A stretch of 64,000 nucleotides of DNA from Rhyacichthys aspro. Its lineage: Eukaryota; Chordata; Actinopteri; Gobiiformes; Rhyacichthyidae. Of the stretch, positions 52,116-63,325 are shown piece by piece (the stretch's first letter is position 1; the number at the start of each line of letters is the position of its first letter). Below the pieces are notes generated by a model. That model did no database searches and was not told the DNA's origin. It saw only the letters and a list, made by a program, of their open reading frames with translations. The position numbers and the translations under genes are program-made. The stretch covers positions 21,155,179 to 21,219,178 of the forward strand of contig CM072152.1 in assembly GCA_036850595.1 (NCBI GenBank). The letters are read 5' to 3'.

Positions 52116-54519
52116 ATCAATGCTCATTTGCTATGTCTTTTTGACTGCTCTATAAAAAAAAAAAACCTCACATGATGATAAATTTATTTCTGTAACGTTT
52201 TCTCCTTCCCTCATTATCGCCTCACCTTTAGACTTGTTAAAACCTGTATGGATTTCAGAGATGATGAAGATAAGTTCAAGTCTTATTTTGGCATGCTGCT
52301 TACTTATTTTTTATTGATCAAAGTGGCACTGTTTTATCTCTTTGCATCTAAATAAAAGAATAAAGAGACAGTATGTTGTATTGAAAGGATGGTTTAATGA
52401 AAAGAGTTGAGTTTTTGGAAAGTTATGTTTGAAGGAAATGTCAGTCTTTGTCAGCATGGTGCCCTTATGCCTTTTTAAACATCAGCTTCAGGTGAAAACA
52501 ATAAGTACAATGGAATTCAATTAAATAGCATCACTTTATCAAATGTGTTGGTGAAATGGATCAATGCACTTAAATACAGCATTTTTTTGCTAGTTTTGCA
52601 GATTGTTGCTGAGGTAATAAAGAGGGACAGAGGTACTGAGAAAAGCAATCCCTTTTATATTATCTTCAACCAGAACGTCTACAACATTTCTGGTCTAAAT
52701 TCTATAATCAATGGGTATTTGTAGCAGGAAACTTAATTTAAAATATGCAAAATGAAGCTTAATCTGGATTGGTTCTTTGCCTAAAACCATCCAAAAGCTG
52801 GAAACAGTGCAGTAACAAAAGAAATACACAGATATACACCTGTCTGTGAAATAATGACCTTCTTGCATGGCTTCTACTTTGTTTAAAATCACCAGAGAAT
52901 CAAAGATGATTAAACGGCACTAATATAGCAGCAGTTTTTATCCCATCTGTGTTTCTGCATTACTCGAGAACAGCTCTAGCTCTGAGCCGAGGAAGAAGTA
53001 TTTGATTCACCCTGAAATCACGCTTTAGCATTTTGTAATTACAAAGTAAGCTCCCCTGGGCTGTGGGTATGACTAAGCCTGTTCTCTGTCTACAGTGTCA
53101 GGACTAAGAAGCTGTTTATTGTGAAGCTACAATTACGCTCCGGAAGTGTGCTCTGCAGTAGCTTAGTCACACAGGTCTTAGCATAGCCAACTCTCAAGCT
53201 CATTATTCAGCCCCGTAAATGAACGACTCAGCTTAGCACCGGCAACATGTGCATAAAACAGCATTATATACAAATGTGGGTATTACCTTGTTACATTATC
53301 TCAGCTGTCTTTTTGGATTACCTGTACCTCGTAAAAGTAGATTTCCTGGCACATACATGGAGACTTGTTTTGACTGGAGTTGTTCCGGAGTTGTGCAGCA
53401 GGTAACATAAAAAAAAAGCTTGCATTTTCACTGTGCTGTGTCCAGAAGAGCATTGTTACTTTGAAAACAGTGACAGCACACAGGAGCAACAAAACTAGTG
53501 TTTCTATGTGACATGTAAATAGTATTTGAAGTGGACTTTCATAAATCTGGATGTGTTGCCAATAGTTAATCTAAAGAAAAGAGTAAATCCTCGTGTGCAG
53601 CAGCACGAGAGGCCGCAGTAAACATTAGACTGTTTCCTGTGCATTCGCAGCTTTCTGAACGTGACATTCATAGAGCTCTGCCAATTTCATTCAATTTAGG
53701 GTCTCACTGTTTATTCCTACAGTTCTGCTCAGGTTTAATACAATGTAGTCAGTCAATCCAATGTTTTACTTTACAAAATGTGTTCTGTATGACACCAAAA
53801 CAGTTGTTCCTCATAAATGTGACACTGTTTTCTGTCTCCAATCAACAGACTGCAGTGTAGCTTTATCTTTTGAAATGATGGGACACTTGGGACCGGGGCT
53901 CAAAGTAGTATGGGTGTGCACTTTTTGATTCGGGGCCCTTTTGGTAATGGAAACATATTCGACTAAGACAGTACTGCTCCAATGAAGACAAGGCTTTGCA
54001 CATGCCACATTGGTCTTTGCTTTTGCCCCAATGGTTTGTTCAAATAGATATAGCCCAGATCATCTTCACAGAAAACATGAGAAGACATCATTATCAGAAA
54101 AAACAGACACATGCATCTAGAGACGATGCATGTAGTCCCAATTCATGCATCCAGTGAACAGAAAGGAAAGCTGTGTATTTTGTTATTTTCTACACATTTG
54201 TTACTTTTAATAATGTAATCATTTAAATGTCTTGATCACAGACGTAACAGATGACATTTTTTATGAGCTTTTGTCTTGGTGTTGGCTTCAAATAAATGAC
54301 TCGACCTCAGCTCATGTACAGTAAAAAGGACACAAAATTCACACTGATTCATATCGAGGGCAATAAATGAGAAAGTACAGTGATGAACCGAAAGACTGAG
54401 ACACGGAGGTGGAGCAGGAAGACATGGAGCAAGGCTTACTTTAATAAATAAGGGCAACATTTAGCATTTGGAAGTCCTCTGCCCCTTAAAGAGAAGACTG
54501 CCGTAACTGAAGCTGAATA

Positions 54520-54790
54520 ATGGCTTGATCTATTTCTTTCGATCTTATCTGATCCGGCGAGCTTTTGTGAGACCAGACAAAGGAATTACAGCCGGTGAAC
54601 ATTGCACTTTAATCATTGTGAGAAATGTCTGGCTTAATAGGAGTTCAGGGGGTTGTTTGTCATGTTTGTCTCCCCTGATTTCTAACACTGCCTCGGAGCG
54701 GTTCACCTCTCTGTGTAAGTATGTTTAGAGGAGAGTGTGGGAGGAGGCCAGGCCGTGATAAAGCCTGGCGACAGATTTATTTGGACATTG
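54520..54790. promoter_or_regulatory. Candidate conserved non-coding element in intron 8
   Basis: Repeat-free block with TTTCGATCTTATCTGATCCG (a GATA-like site), GGAATTACAGCCGGTGAAC, GCACTTTAATCATTGTGAG and AGGCCAGGCCGTGATAAAGC. Its composition differs from the surrounding AT-rich intron. Inference only. Confidence 0.27.
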
Positions 54791-56787
54791 TGTGAAGAGG
54801 AAAAAACTAGATCAAAATTAATTTAGAAGCTTGGAATAAGGCAGAACAGTGCAACAACAATAGATACCACATGTAACAGCTACATAATAGGCACCAAATG
54901 TGTGTTTTTATAGGAAAATGTGATATTATCCATGTATTATATAAAATTTCAATGCCACACTCTCACACTTCTTACAATTCGCCATTTTGGTTGACTGATA
55001 ATGAATGTGTAAAAATAATGTATGGTGAATGAACCCAGTAATTGGCTGAATAAATTCACACAGGAAGCAAATTAAAAAGGCTGACATGAATAGGATAAAC
55101 TGTTGCTGAACAAATATTCAAAAGCCGAGAAAGAAAATGAGAAAAATAAAAGCTCCTGTCATGAAGACACTTGTGAATATGACTCGAAGCATTGTTAAAA
55201 TACTACGAGGGATTCAGCCTGCATTTGCAAATCATTCTGGTGTGAGCTTTGATTGTTTTGCCCTGTCATCCTGATTTGCTGTTTCCCCATGGCTGGTATT
55301 GTTTTGAAGCAATTTATTTTCTTTGCAACACATAGTTTGCGCAAGTGCTTTTACTTTTTGTGTACTTTGTATCTCTCATTTTATGGCCTCAAATAAACGT
55401 AGTTATGTTTGTTTGCCCTCTCTGCAGTGAATTATCTTGATTTACAAACTCTTAATAAATCCTAACACTGTCTGTTTGATTTTGTGAGTTGATAGGACTC
55501 TTTTACCAAAATTGGTTTAAGTAGATAAATGGGCGCTAATTGGCTCTTTAAATGGAGAATACAACGCTGCTTACTGAAGAAATCGCTGTTCAAACTCTAT
55601 TTCTAAATGCCTCTGTAAATGAGTATAGCTGAATTTATTGTACACAAACACATACAAGTCCTTTAATTAAACCATTACACAGTAGATGTTTAACTCACTG
55701 CAGCTTGGCTCAAAGTCTGTCCACATTTTAGTTGATATATCTAATGTGGAGCTTACAACAAGTGGAGTTATATGAAAAATACTTAGTCCTTTCTCCATGT
55801 CCCGTTTTCAGATGGTACCTCTATATTTTTTTAGTTTTCGGTGAATACACTGATGTTTTGTTCTCTTGATGGTGGTTGCTCTCAGTGCACTCATGCTCTT
55901 TGCCTCTGATACTGACAATTACCACTCTAGTTTGTCATGTCGACCTGGATCACAATGACGGCTTTGCTTGGATGATTAGCTCTGACCCAAAATAACTGTC
56001 ATCCAAATAAATTAAAATGTTTATAAGCTGTTATTTATGATATGCTGTTGTTTAGTAACACCTTGTTTTTACGTGGTTATACGTAAATCAAAAGAAACAA
56101 TCATGTCCTTGTAGTCAGTTTCCATTGGGGTAGAAACTTGTCGCTGTGTGTGATGTGGAAATATCATTTATCTGCTGGTGGTGTGGCGCTGGCTTCAGAG
56201 TAATGGTTCGAGGGGAGGATGAATTGTGACTGAGCGGCCTGTGTTGAGGTGAGAGCATCTCCGGGGGCTTTTTGATGTCTGTTCAGCTCACTCACAGAGC
56301 TCTCGAAATGGGATCACAGTTGAGTTTTATCTTGTGAATGTGGACCACTATTGTTTCATTTGATTCAAGGTTGTGGCCCCCTCCACTTTGCCTCCTGCTG
56401 TGTTCCTTTGGTGTGTTTATATTTTGGTGTATTCATAAAAAAAAAAAAAAAAACAAATACAGGAGCCTGGAGAAGTCTGGTTTTGTCTGTTGCCCAAAGA
56501 TTTTGCTGAAAGACATTATGGTAATTTGATAAAGCATTTTTAACAAGAAGAAGATTCGACTTTGGAGAGAAGATTTTCTTTCTTTTGAATTGCACTTTCT
56601 CTTTTTAGTCTTGTGTATAGTCTTGAGTGTACTCTTCCTTCACCTCATCAAAAAGACATCTGAATAAAAAAGTGTAAAGTGCTACTGTTATTGTCTCTCC
56701 TTTACACAAACTACATCTCAACAGAAATCTAAGCTCAGCCTTACACTTAGTCATTCTTCTTTTGTTGTGTCTTGTTTCTTTTCTCAG

Positions 56788-56905
56788 TTGATTCACACCA
56801 TCAGTGTCGTGGATCGAGATGAACCACAATCCGGCCACCGCTTCTACTTCACCTTGGCCCCTGAGGCTTCGAACAATCGACACTTCACCCTGTGGGATGT
56901 CAAAG
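56788..56905 (+). CDS. cdh22: cdh22 exon 9: middle of EC5
   Basis: Encodes residues 501-539 plus the first base of codon 540. The start LIHTISVVDRDEPQSGHRFY is highly typical of type II EC5 and close to cadherin-22. VDRDEP (508-513) is the calcium-site segment. Acceptor ttctcag ends at 56787; donor GTAAGA at 56906. The 118-nt length matches the family exon. Confidence 0.95.
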
Positions 56906-57990
56906 GTAAGAATAGAAGGTCATTGATTGATTTAAAGCACTGCACAGAAGCATTATCAGCATTTTTTTAATTAATTTATTGTGTATTTGCACATGGAACT
57001 GTCTAGAGCATGCATCATAAACATTGATGGGTTACATTCACTCTTTTAAAGTAGCAGTTTATAGACTTGTATTTGCATTTGCACCCAGGCATAGATCTGT
57101 CATTTCTTTGTTAAGGACTGACACAAAAAATTTCAACACAATTTTTTCAGTCGGACATAAAATATGCATCTAAATTGTGTTAAATGTAAACTGCAACAAA
57201 CCTAAATGACATTAGTTTTGATAATTAATTGTCCATTAACATGTGAAAACCCAGTACTTTACTAATCTACACCAATTGAGAAAGTAGTTTTTACAAAGTT
57301 AATGAAGCAGATGGCAGTGTTTGGTGCTTTTATCTGAGTACAGACTGTGGCTATAGCCTATCCTCCTTTGTTCAGGGCAGAGTGGCACCAGAATAACCAG
57401 AATATACAGTGCATTTCTTTAGTGGGTGTGATTCAAAATGTGCACAAAATGTAAAAGTGTCAGTTTTGACAACGATTGGAAAAGCAAACGACAAAACAGT
57501 TTGAGGTGACATCTCCAGAGTGATTGGCAGCTTGTTATTTTTGCAAATACACGATTCAATAACGACAAGAAAACAACAATGGTTCGATCAGCATGCCAGA
57601 TGGTTGATGCTTGAAAACTTCAGAAAATTCATACAGTGCTCAGCCAGAAGATCCTCCATCCCAGGAGTGCATTTTTTAAGTATTATCATCAAGATGCCAT
57701 TATCTTTATTTTAAGACAAACACCACCTGTTCTAGCGTTCAACACAGTTATATTATTAGAATATAGTGTCAGCCTCTGCAGAAACACAATTATTTCACTT
57801 CAATTGTTTAAAAAGTTTGCTCAATTCAACTCATAATGTAAGCTCTTATCTTTTTCCCTGGACCTATATATACCCAGACATTCTCTCTCACGCTTTACTT
57901 AATTGTGCCCCCAATTTAATTCCATCAGTAGTGGGCGTATACTGTACATTGTGTTTGTTCCGTGCTTTCTGGGAAATGACAGAAATTGTT

Positions 57991-58038
57991 TATTTATGTA
58001 TGTATATATATATATATACATATATGTATATAAATACA
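57991..58038. repeat. AT/GTAT-rich microsatellite
   Basis: TATTTATGTATGTATATATA followed by more TA units and an ACATATATGTATATAAATAC end. Self-complementary and probably length-variable. Confidence 0.9.
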
Positions 58039-58635
58039 GTAGATATCTCTGTGTCTCTTACTCACTTGTGACTCCCTCTGATGCTGCGTTTTTGCAGATC
58101 CATCGTTTAAAGACGTGTTCCTAAGTGAATGTGACATGTAGCTAAATAAAGATTGATCTGACACCAGGAAAATGTCAGGGGAGCAGCCCAAGCTATAGGG
58201 AAATGTCACAGCGTGGAGGCAGGGAGTCTGCTGCATTCCCATCCACAAGCTCCTGTGTAGACAGGCAGAAAGGGCCTCATGCAACGTCTACATAAAACAC
58301 ACACACACCTTTTGTACAGCTCACAATATAGGTACCATACATAATAGCATTGGCATCTTTGTTTCATTTTCTCAGCGCGGCTTTTGTTTGCACGTGGGCT
58401 GAGCAAGTGGTCCAGGTGATAAAATAAAATGAATAATCATATTTCACAGTCATATAAATCAACACAACCAACACTGTGCTTTTTTTTTTTTTTTTGTCTA
58501 CTTTCTAAGCCTTTTTGTCACAGTTTCCAGTATCAGTCATGGTGTACTCTACATATTTAGTGCAAAACTGAACACATACTTTAGAAAATATACCTCTATT
58601 TCCCTTGTTCTTTCAGATCTGATTTGTTTGGTTTC

Positions 58636-58698
58636 CTAGATAGGCACAAGCTGAGTCAGGTTGCTCACTCGTGTGACCTGGGTTTGATTCCAGCTTCA
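58636..58698 (+). mobile_element. tRNA-like SINE head fragment
   Basis: GTGACCTGGGTTTGATTCC (58673-58691) is an intact B-box-like segment of the CCTGGGTTCGATTCC type, preceded by CTGAGTCAGGTTGCTCACTC in the A-box position. No cloverleaf or SINE body is visible downstream, so this is only a remnant. Confidence 0.4.
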
Positions 58699-60093
58699 TT
58701 TGCCTGTACTTTAGAGCTGCACCAAAACATGCAATATGCAAAAACTATATTAAATATTGTGAAAATTAAACGACCTGAAATAAATACATATGAACATATG
58801 AATTTTAATATAAAAGCCAACGTCAAGGTGACAGACATTTACCTTTTTGTGTCATATTTGACACATTTATTATTATTTTGTGCTTGTTGATACTGTGCTA
58901 AAATTAAATCTTTGATATATTGTAATGCCTTCACATACTGACATTTGAGTTTCCATTTTTCCTTTTTTCAACATACACCAGAGTTTGAAGATGTTTTACC
59001 TTCAATAAGATGGTAAGATAAGTACAGCAAACTTCAAAAATGTGATGCAAAAGACAAGAGGCTCTGAACTGTCTCCTTCCTTCTTTGATAACGTCTGAAA
59101 AAAATCTACATGGCACTTAAATCTGTGTTTGTACTTTCTGCAAAGGTCACATATACAGATACATTAAATTTTAGAAGTGGGGTCAGTGAATTCACAGACA
59201 CGGACTACAACCGCCTTGGCTTTGTTTTGGTAGAACAGCAACAAAACCCACGCAGAGTTATTTTATCCTCCCACCCGTCTCCTCTTCCACTCTGGTGTCT
59301 TTTTTTCACGGACACATTTGTCAACCTGTCACTTTCAATGTGTCACTTCTTCTTTTTCCCATCATGGCCTCACATTGTGTTCTGTCTCCAAGCCTTGACA
59401 CACAAATGATGAAAAGCCTTTTTTTTCCCAGTGTGTTACATGAGTAATTTAAAGTGGCAGTAGGCAGGGATCATTTTAAAGATACGTACTCTTCTGTGTA
59501 GATTTTATGTTAAAGTGGGTCATACGGCTGCTACAAGTGAAGCCGGATATAGTCCATCTGCTGCCTTGTTGTTTTATGGATGCATTGTCTGCCATAAAGT
59601 AACTATAAATGTTCAATTAAGTGGCCATTTTTACTTTCAAACATCTGCTTGTGTAGTATGTCACTGTCTTTAAGTCGTCATTGAAAACTCGAGAGAAAAC
59701 AATAATATTAAAAGTATTCTTGCTACAAAATTACCGATAACACAATACGAAAGCTTGGTCATTGTAATTCTTTGAAAGGTACTAATGAAAATGACAGGGC
59801 CCGTCATGTTTAAGTGTTTCTTTGTGAGTTTCATTGGTTTATTGCCCCTTGACAGTTCCAGGGGCCTCTAAAATACAGACTATAGAAACATAAACTCGTT
59901 AAACAAAAATCTGTCACGCAATAGAAACAATACGCAAAAACACTTCAGAAAGTACACTTTTTATGGGCCTTATTTGAATGAATTTGTTACTAAAAGAAAA
60001 TAAAAACTTGATTTGAAAGGGCAAGTAGATCTACCCCAGAGAACAATATAACTGATCAATCCAATAAGTGATCGAGTGTTCCTACGATGATCC

Positions 60094-60216
60094 TTAATAC
60101 AGAGTGTGTAGTTTTTGGCGACATCTAGTGACACCTGATTCCTCACACCTCTTTTCTACAGCCTGTGAGCAGCTACGGTAGCTCAGCTGGTACATGCTGC
60201 AACCCACACTTTAAAA
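60094..60216 (+). repeat. Interspersed repeat (AGTGTGTAG family), left part of interrupted copy
   Basis: AATACAGAGTGTGTAGTTTT, GACATCTAGTGACAC and TTTTCTACAGCCTGTGAGCA align with the intron 4 copy at 31301-31400. The matching second half (CTTCAGGGCTCAGTTTGTTC) lies near 60658-60677, on the other side of an inserted element. Confidence 0.55.
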
Positions 60217-60224
60217 ATTTAGAA

Positions 60225-60554
60225 CACACAACTCAAGGCCCGGGAGCCAAATGTGGCGCTTTGCAATGTTTTATGTGGCCCTTCAATGCATTTAAAGGTT
60301 ATATTTTTGGCACTACGTTTTAACTTCATGAAATCTTAAGCCAGTTTTTGTTACTAAGATATATATAATTTGATCAAATCCATTTAAAACCTGTTCAAAT
60401 CCAACTAAAACCAGTTAAAGATAACATTTGTAGGACTCAAATGAAGATGAAACCTTTCATTTAAAATTTAATAAAAGCTTCCAAATGTCACCATTTTTGG
60501 CCCATGAAAGGATTCTTATTAACTATCGTCACCAATTTGAGTTTGACACATTAG
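60225..60554. mobile_element. hAT-like non-autonomous element with 8-bp target-site duplication
   Basis: The left end CACACAACTCAAGGCCCGGG and the right end (reverse complement CTAATGTGTCAAACTCAAAT) are imperfect terminal inverted repeats sharing CAACTCAA/CAAACTCAA. The 8-bp ATTTAGAA flanks both sides directly (60217-60224 and 60555-60562), the duplication size made by hAT transposases. The interior, about 330 bp, has no transposase frame. It resembles a common fish repeat beginning GTCAAACTCAAGGCCCG. Confidence 0.7.
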
Positions 60555-62261
60555 ATTTAGAAGCACAATGAATTTTATTCATGCATGTCTGAAGTATTCA
60601 TGTAAGATTGTGTTTTTTAAAAAAAACAACAACAAAAAACAGCAATTAGTTTTTCCTTCAGGGCTCAGTTTGTTCCTTCTGAGCACTTGTGGTAATTGCA
60701 ACAAAAAGAAACTGAAAATGTGGTTCATTTTGCCAAGAGTATACACAATAATTTTGACAAATGCACCTCAGATTAAACAATTTTCTGAATGAACTGTTGT
60801 AGAAGTCAGTGCTGTGTCCAAAAGTTAAAAAGGACACTGTACAGTTCCCGTAGATCAACAGTAATATGAAGATTGTGCTACATGTGCCAGAGAAGCACGA
60901 GGATGACGGGGTGATATATGTTCAGGGAGATGGATTGCTTGGTTTTCTCTGCACAAGTCTGCCCACAAGCTCCTCTGACTCTATTTGTCAAAGCCTCCTT
61001 CCTTCTTCTGACTTACATTTATCCGTGTCTCGAGGAGAGGGCTCATACGGTGGGGAAGTTTAATTTCAAATACTCCCACTCATATGTTTTTCTCTCTTGT
61101 TTTTCACTTTGTTTAAAGACGTGATAAACATAAATAGCACAAAAGCACCTGACTTTCCTGAAGGAATCAGTCAAGCTGAAGCTACACCTGACAACCCTGA
61201 CACCTTTTGTTGCCCTTGAACCATGTTTCATGACGGGTTATTTATCTACACTGTAGTGAACAACTGTGCTATATTTCTCTGTCAAATCCCGTTCCACAAG
61301 CAATAGTATTTTTAAATCAAAAGAAACCACATGTGGAGAAAAGAATGATTTGACTTGACAGTTGTCAAGAGCCGTGATCTCATCCAAAGATTGTGATAAA
61401 GCATTCTTGTATCACTTACTCACAACAAAAAAGCAAGAATGTATTGAAATTTTACACATGACTATTATATAAGTTGATATGTTGATTTACTAACCTATTG
61501 TTTAGTTCTTTTCTTTTTATCCATCCTCAGTTTTGAGATATTAAGGTTAAATATTTGACAATATCATTAGCAACAATGGAGTGAGTTTCTTTCAGATAAA
61601 AAGTCAAAAAAATCAAACAAAACTTAAAAATACACCTTTTTTAACCATGTCAATATGTTTTCCGAGAATAAAAACGTGAATAACAGACGGGACATTTGGT
61701 CTCTCTGTGTCTTATTTAGATTTTTCATATAATCCATTGTTATGACTATTTAAGATTTAGAGTATGTAAATGAATTATTGTTAATGGTAAAACATCTCCC
61801 TGCTGTTAATACATGCCATATTCACTTAAGATAGGCTGCCACTTGATTGCATCAGTTTGTAACAAAAGGCCACAGAGTAAAGTCTTTTTTTTTGAGAGCT
61901 AAGTGAGCAGACCACTTATGTTTAAGAGCACTATGTAGTGTGCGTACAATTATCATGGTCTGCTAGTAATGTCAATGGGTTGTGTGATTTTGCACCACTA
62001 GATGAAGTAGGGTCAATCAGAAAACTGTATCTCACGGTGCAGATTAAAATGTCTTATCATTGTAAAAATATATTAAAAAAGGTATTAAAACGTAAATTGG
62101 AGTTCAGAGTTCTGAGTACACACTATTGAACAGATGTTAAAGTACAAATACGTATTGCGTTATGTATTCTATGCAATGCCCGTCTTTCTAACTACTGTGG
62201 AGTACATTGTGTTCTCCTCCTACGTTCCTACTCACTGCATGTCTCTCTGGCCCTCATCTAG

Positions 62262-62411
62262 ATAACACAGCCGGCATCCGAACGCAGCGCTCAGGCTTTA
62301 ATCGCCACGAGCAGAATGTGTACTTCCTGCCCATTCTGGTGGTGGACTCGGGGCCACCGTCGCTCAGCTCCACGGGAACTCTGACCATCCACGTCTGCGG
62401 TTGTGACACAG
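62262..62411 (+). CDS. cdh22: cdh22 exon 10: C-terminal part of EC5
   Basis: Completes codon 540 and encodes residues 541-589 plus the first base of codon 590. It contains GFNRHEQNVYFLPILVVDSG (551-570), PPSLSSTGTLTI (571-582), and C585 and C587 of the conserved EC5 cysteine set. Acceptor catctag ends at 62261; donor GTGAGA at 62412. Together with exon 11 the length is 252 nt, which I remember as one uninterrupted exon in other type II cadherin genes. A read-through of the donor stays open for 60 codons. Confidence 0.94.
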
Positions 62412-63223
62412 GTGAGAGCTACTGTAGGAGCGGTACCATTATCTGCATTATCGTCACTGTCACCTTCTGGGTCAGAGGCAAGGAGTATGTAAAGGTCATC
62501 TACACTGGATTATTTCTGTCTGCAAACACCTCATATCACTGTAGGCTGGCCACACACTGCGGGATTATGTGCTCAAGTTTGGACATGACTTGAGTCGAGG
62601 AGGCAGGACCCAACATAAGCTGTCAAAATATTACTCAAGTGTGTCATTTCTATGCAATTCTTTTACTGCCTTAGATGGGTTTGAGTGCAGTCGTAAATAC
62701 CATGTTGAGAGAGAGTCAGAAATGGGAAACACAAGTAAAAGAAAGTGTTTAACAGCTTTGAAATTATTATGCAGTGATTCTCAGGAGGTCACTGCAACAC
62801 ACTGTCCTTGATCTGTCATTGCAGTTGTACAAATATAGTCAAAGACATGGCAAGGAAGTTAATAAAATGTGTTTTCTACTTCTTTATAGTGTTATTTTGA
62901 ATAGTATATGATGAACAGAGCATATCCTTAAATATGTACACATTTTTTTACAATTGTATAAATTGTTTTCATGCCCACGGTCTTTCTCATTTTAAAATCA
63001 ATTATGACTCTAAAAACTGAGCATTGTTTTGAAGTTCTTTCAAAATAAAATTGCAGATGGCCACAAATTTGCAGGCCCCGGAGGAGGGTTTTATCGTAAT
63101 CCAAATATAATGAGCACATTTTGTTACCCTATTATAAACATATTATTCCTTCTGTCTGACTCATTTCTGGTATCATTTATTTAATAAGTGCATTTTTATT
63201 TTTTATTTTTTTCCACATTACAG
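62412..63223 (+). other. Intron 10 (812 bp)
   Basis: The smallest intron of the gene, with gtgaga donor and a long pyrimidine tract ending ttacag. The first 182 bases stay open in the exon 10 frame, to a stop at 62591-62593. No repeat family recognised. The downstream acceptor that keeps the frame is at 63222-63223; a second AG two bases later would break it. Confidence 0.85.
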
Positions 63224-63325
63224 AGGGAGCTATCCAGTCTTGCAATGCAACAGCCTACGTAATGAGTGCAGCTCTCAGCCCTGGGGCTCTTATAGCGCTG
63301 CTGGTGTGCATGCTCATCCTCATAG
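63224..63325 (+). CDS. cdh22: cdh22 exon 11: juxtamembrane segment and start of transmembrane helix
   Basis: Completes codon 590 and encodes residues 591-623 plus the first base of codon 624. GAIQSCNATAYVMSAALSPG contains C596, the last EC5 cysteine, and N597-A-T, an N-glycosylation sequon beside the membrane. ALIALLVCMLILI (611-623) begins the transmembrane helix. The LSPGALIALLVC stretch is nearly identical to cadherin-22 as I recall it. Donor GTAAGC at 63326. The remaining helix and the catenin-binding tail are in later exon(s) outside the window. Confidence 0.94.

Larger units (their letters stand above)
44872..56787 (+). other. Intron 8 (11,916 bp)
   Basis: Non-coding. Contents: possible regulatory blocks at 45820-46290, 51840-52115 and 54520-54790; a second copy of the GACCAAGAC-type repeat (46951-47225) containing an AAT-rich microsatellite; an 11-bp minisatellite (47331-47372); and a 17-A run (56437-56453). 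Other GC-richer, repeat-free stretches lie at 50395-50730 and 52970-53240. No reading frame here resembles a known protein. Confidence 0.85.
56906..62261 (+). other. Intron 9 (5,356 bp)
   Basis: Non-coding. Contents: an AT/GTAT microsatellite (57991-58038), a 16-T run (58480-58495), a SINE head fragment (58636-58698), and an interspersed repeat interrupted by a hAT-like element (60094-60700). The GCACCAAAACATGCAATATG stretch from 58719 may begin another decayed repeat. No recognised protein frame. Confidence 0.85.

Noticed and set aside
63226..63325. Alternative acceptor two bases downstream for exon 11
   Set aside because: Using the second AG would shift the frame and destroy the GAIQSCNAT and transmembrane sequence; the acceptor ending at 63223 keeps it.
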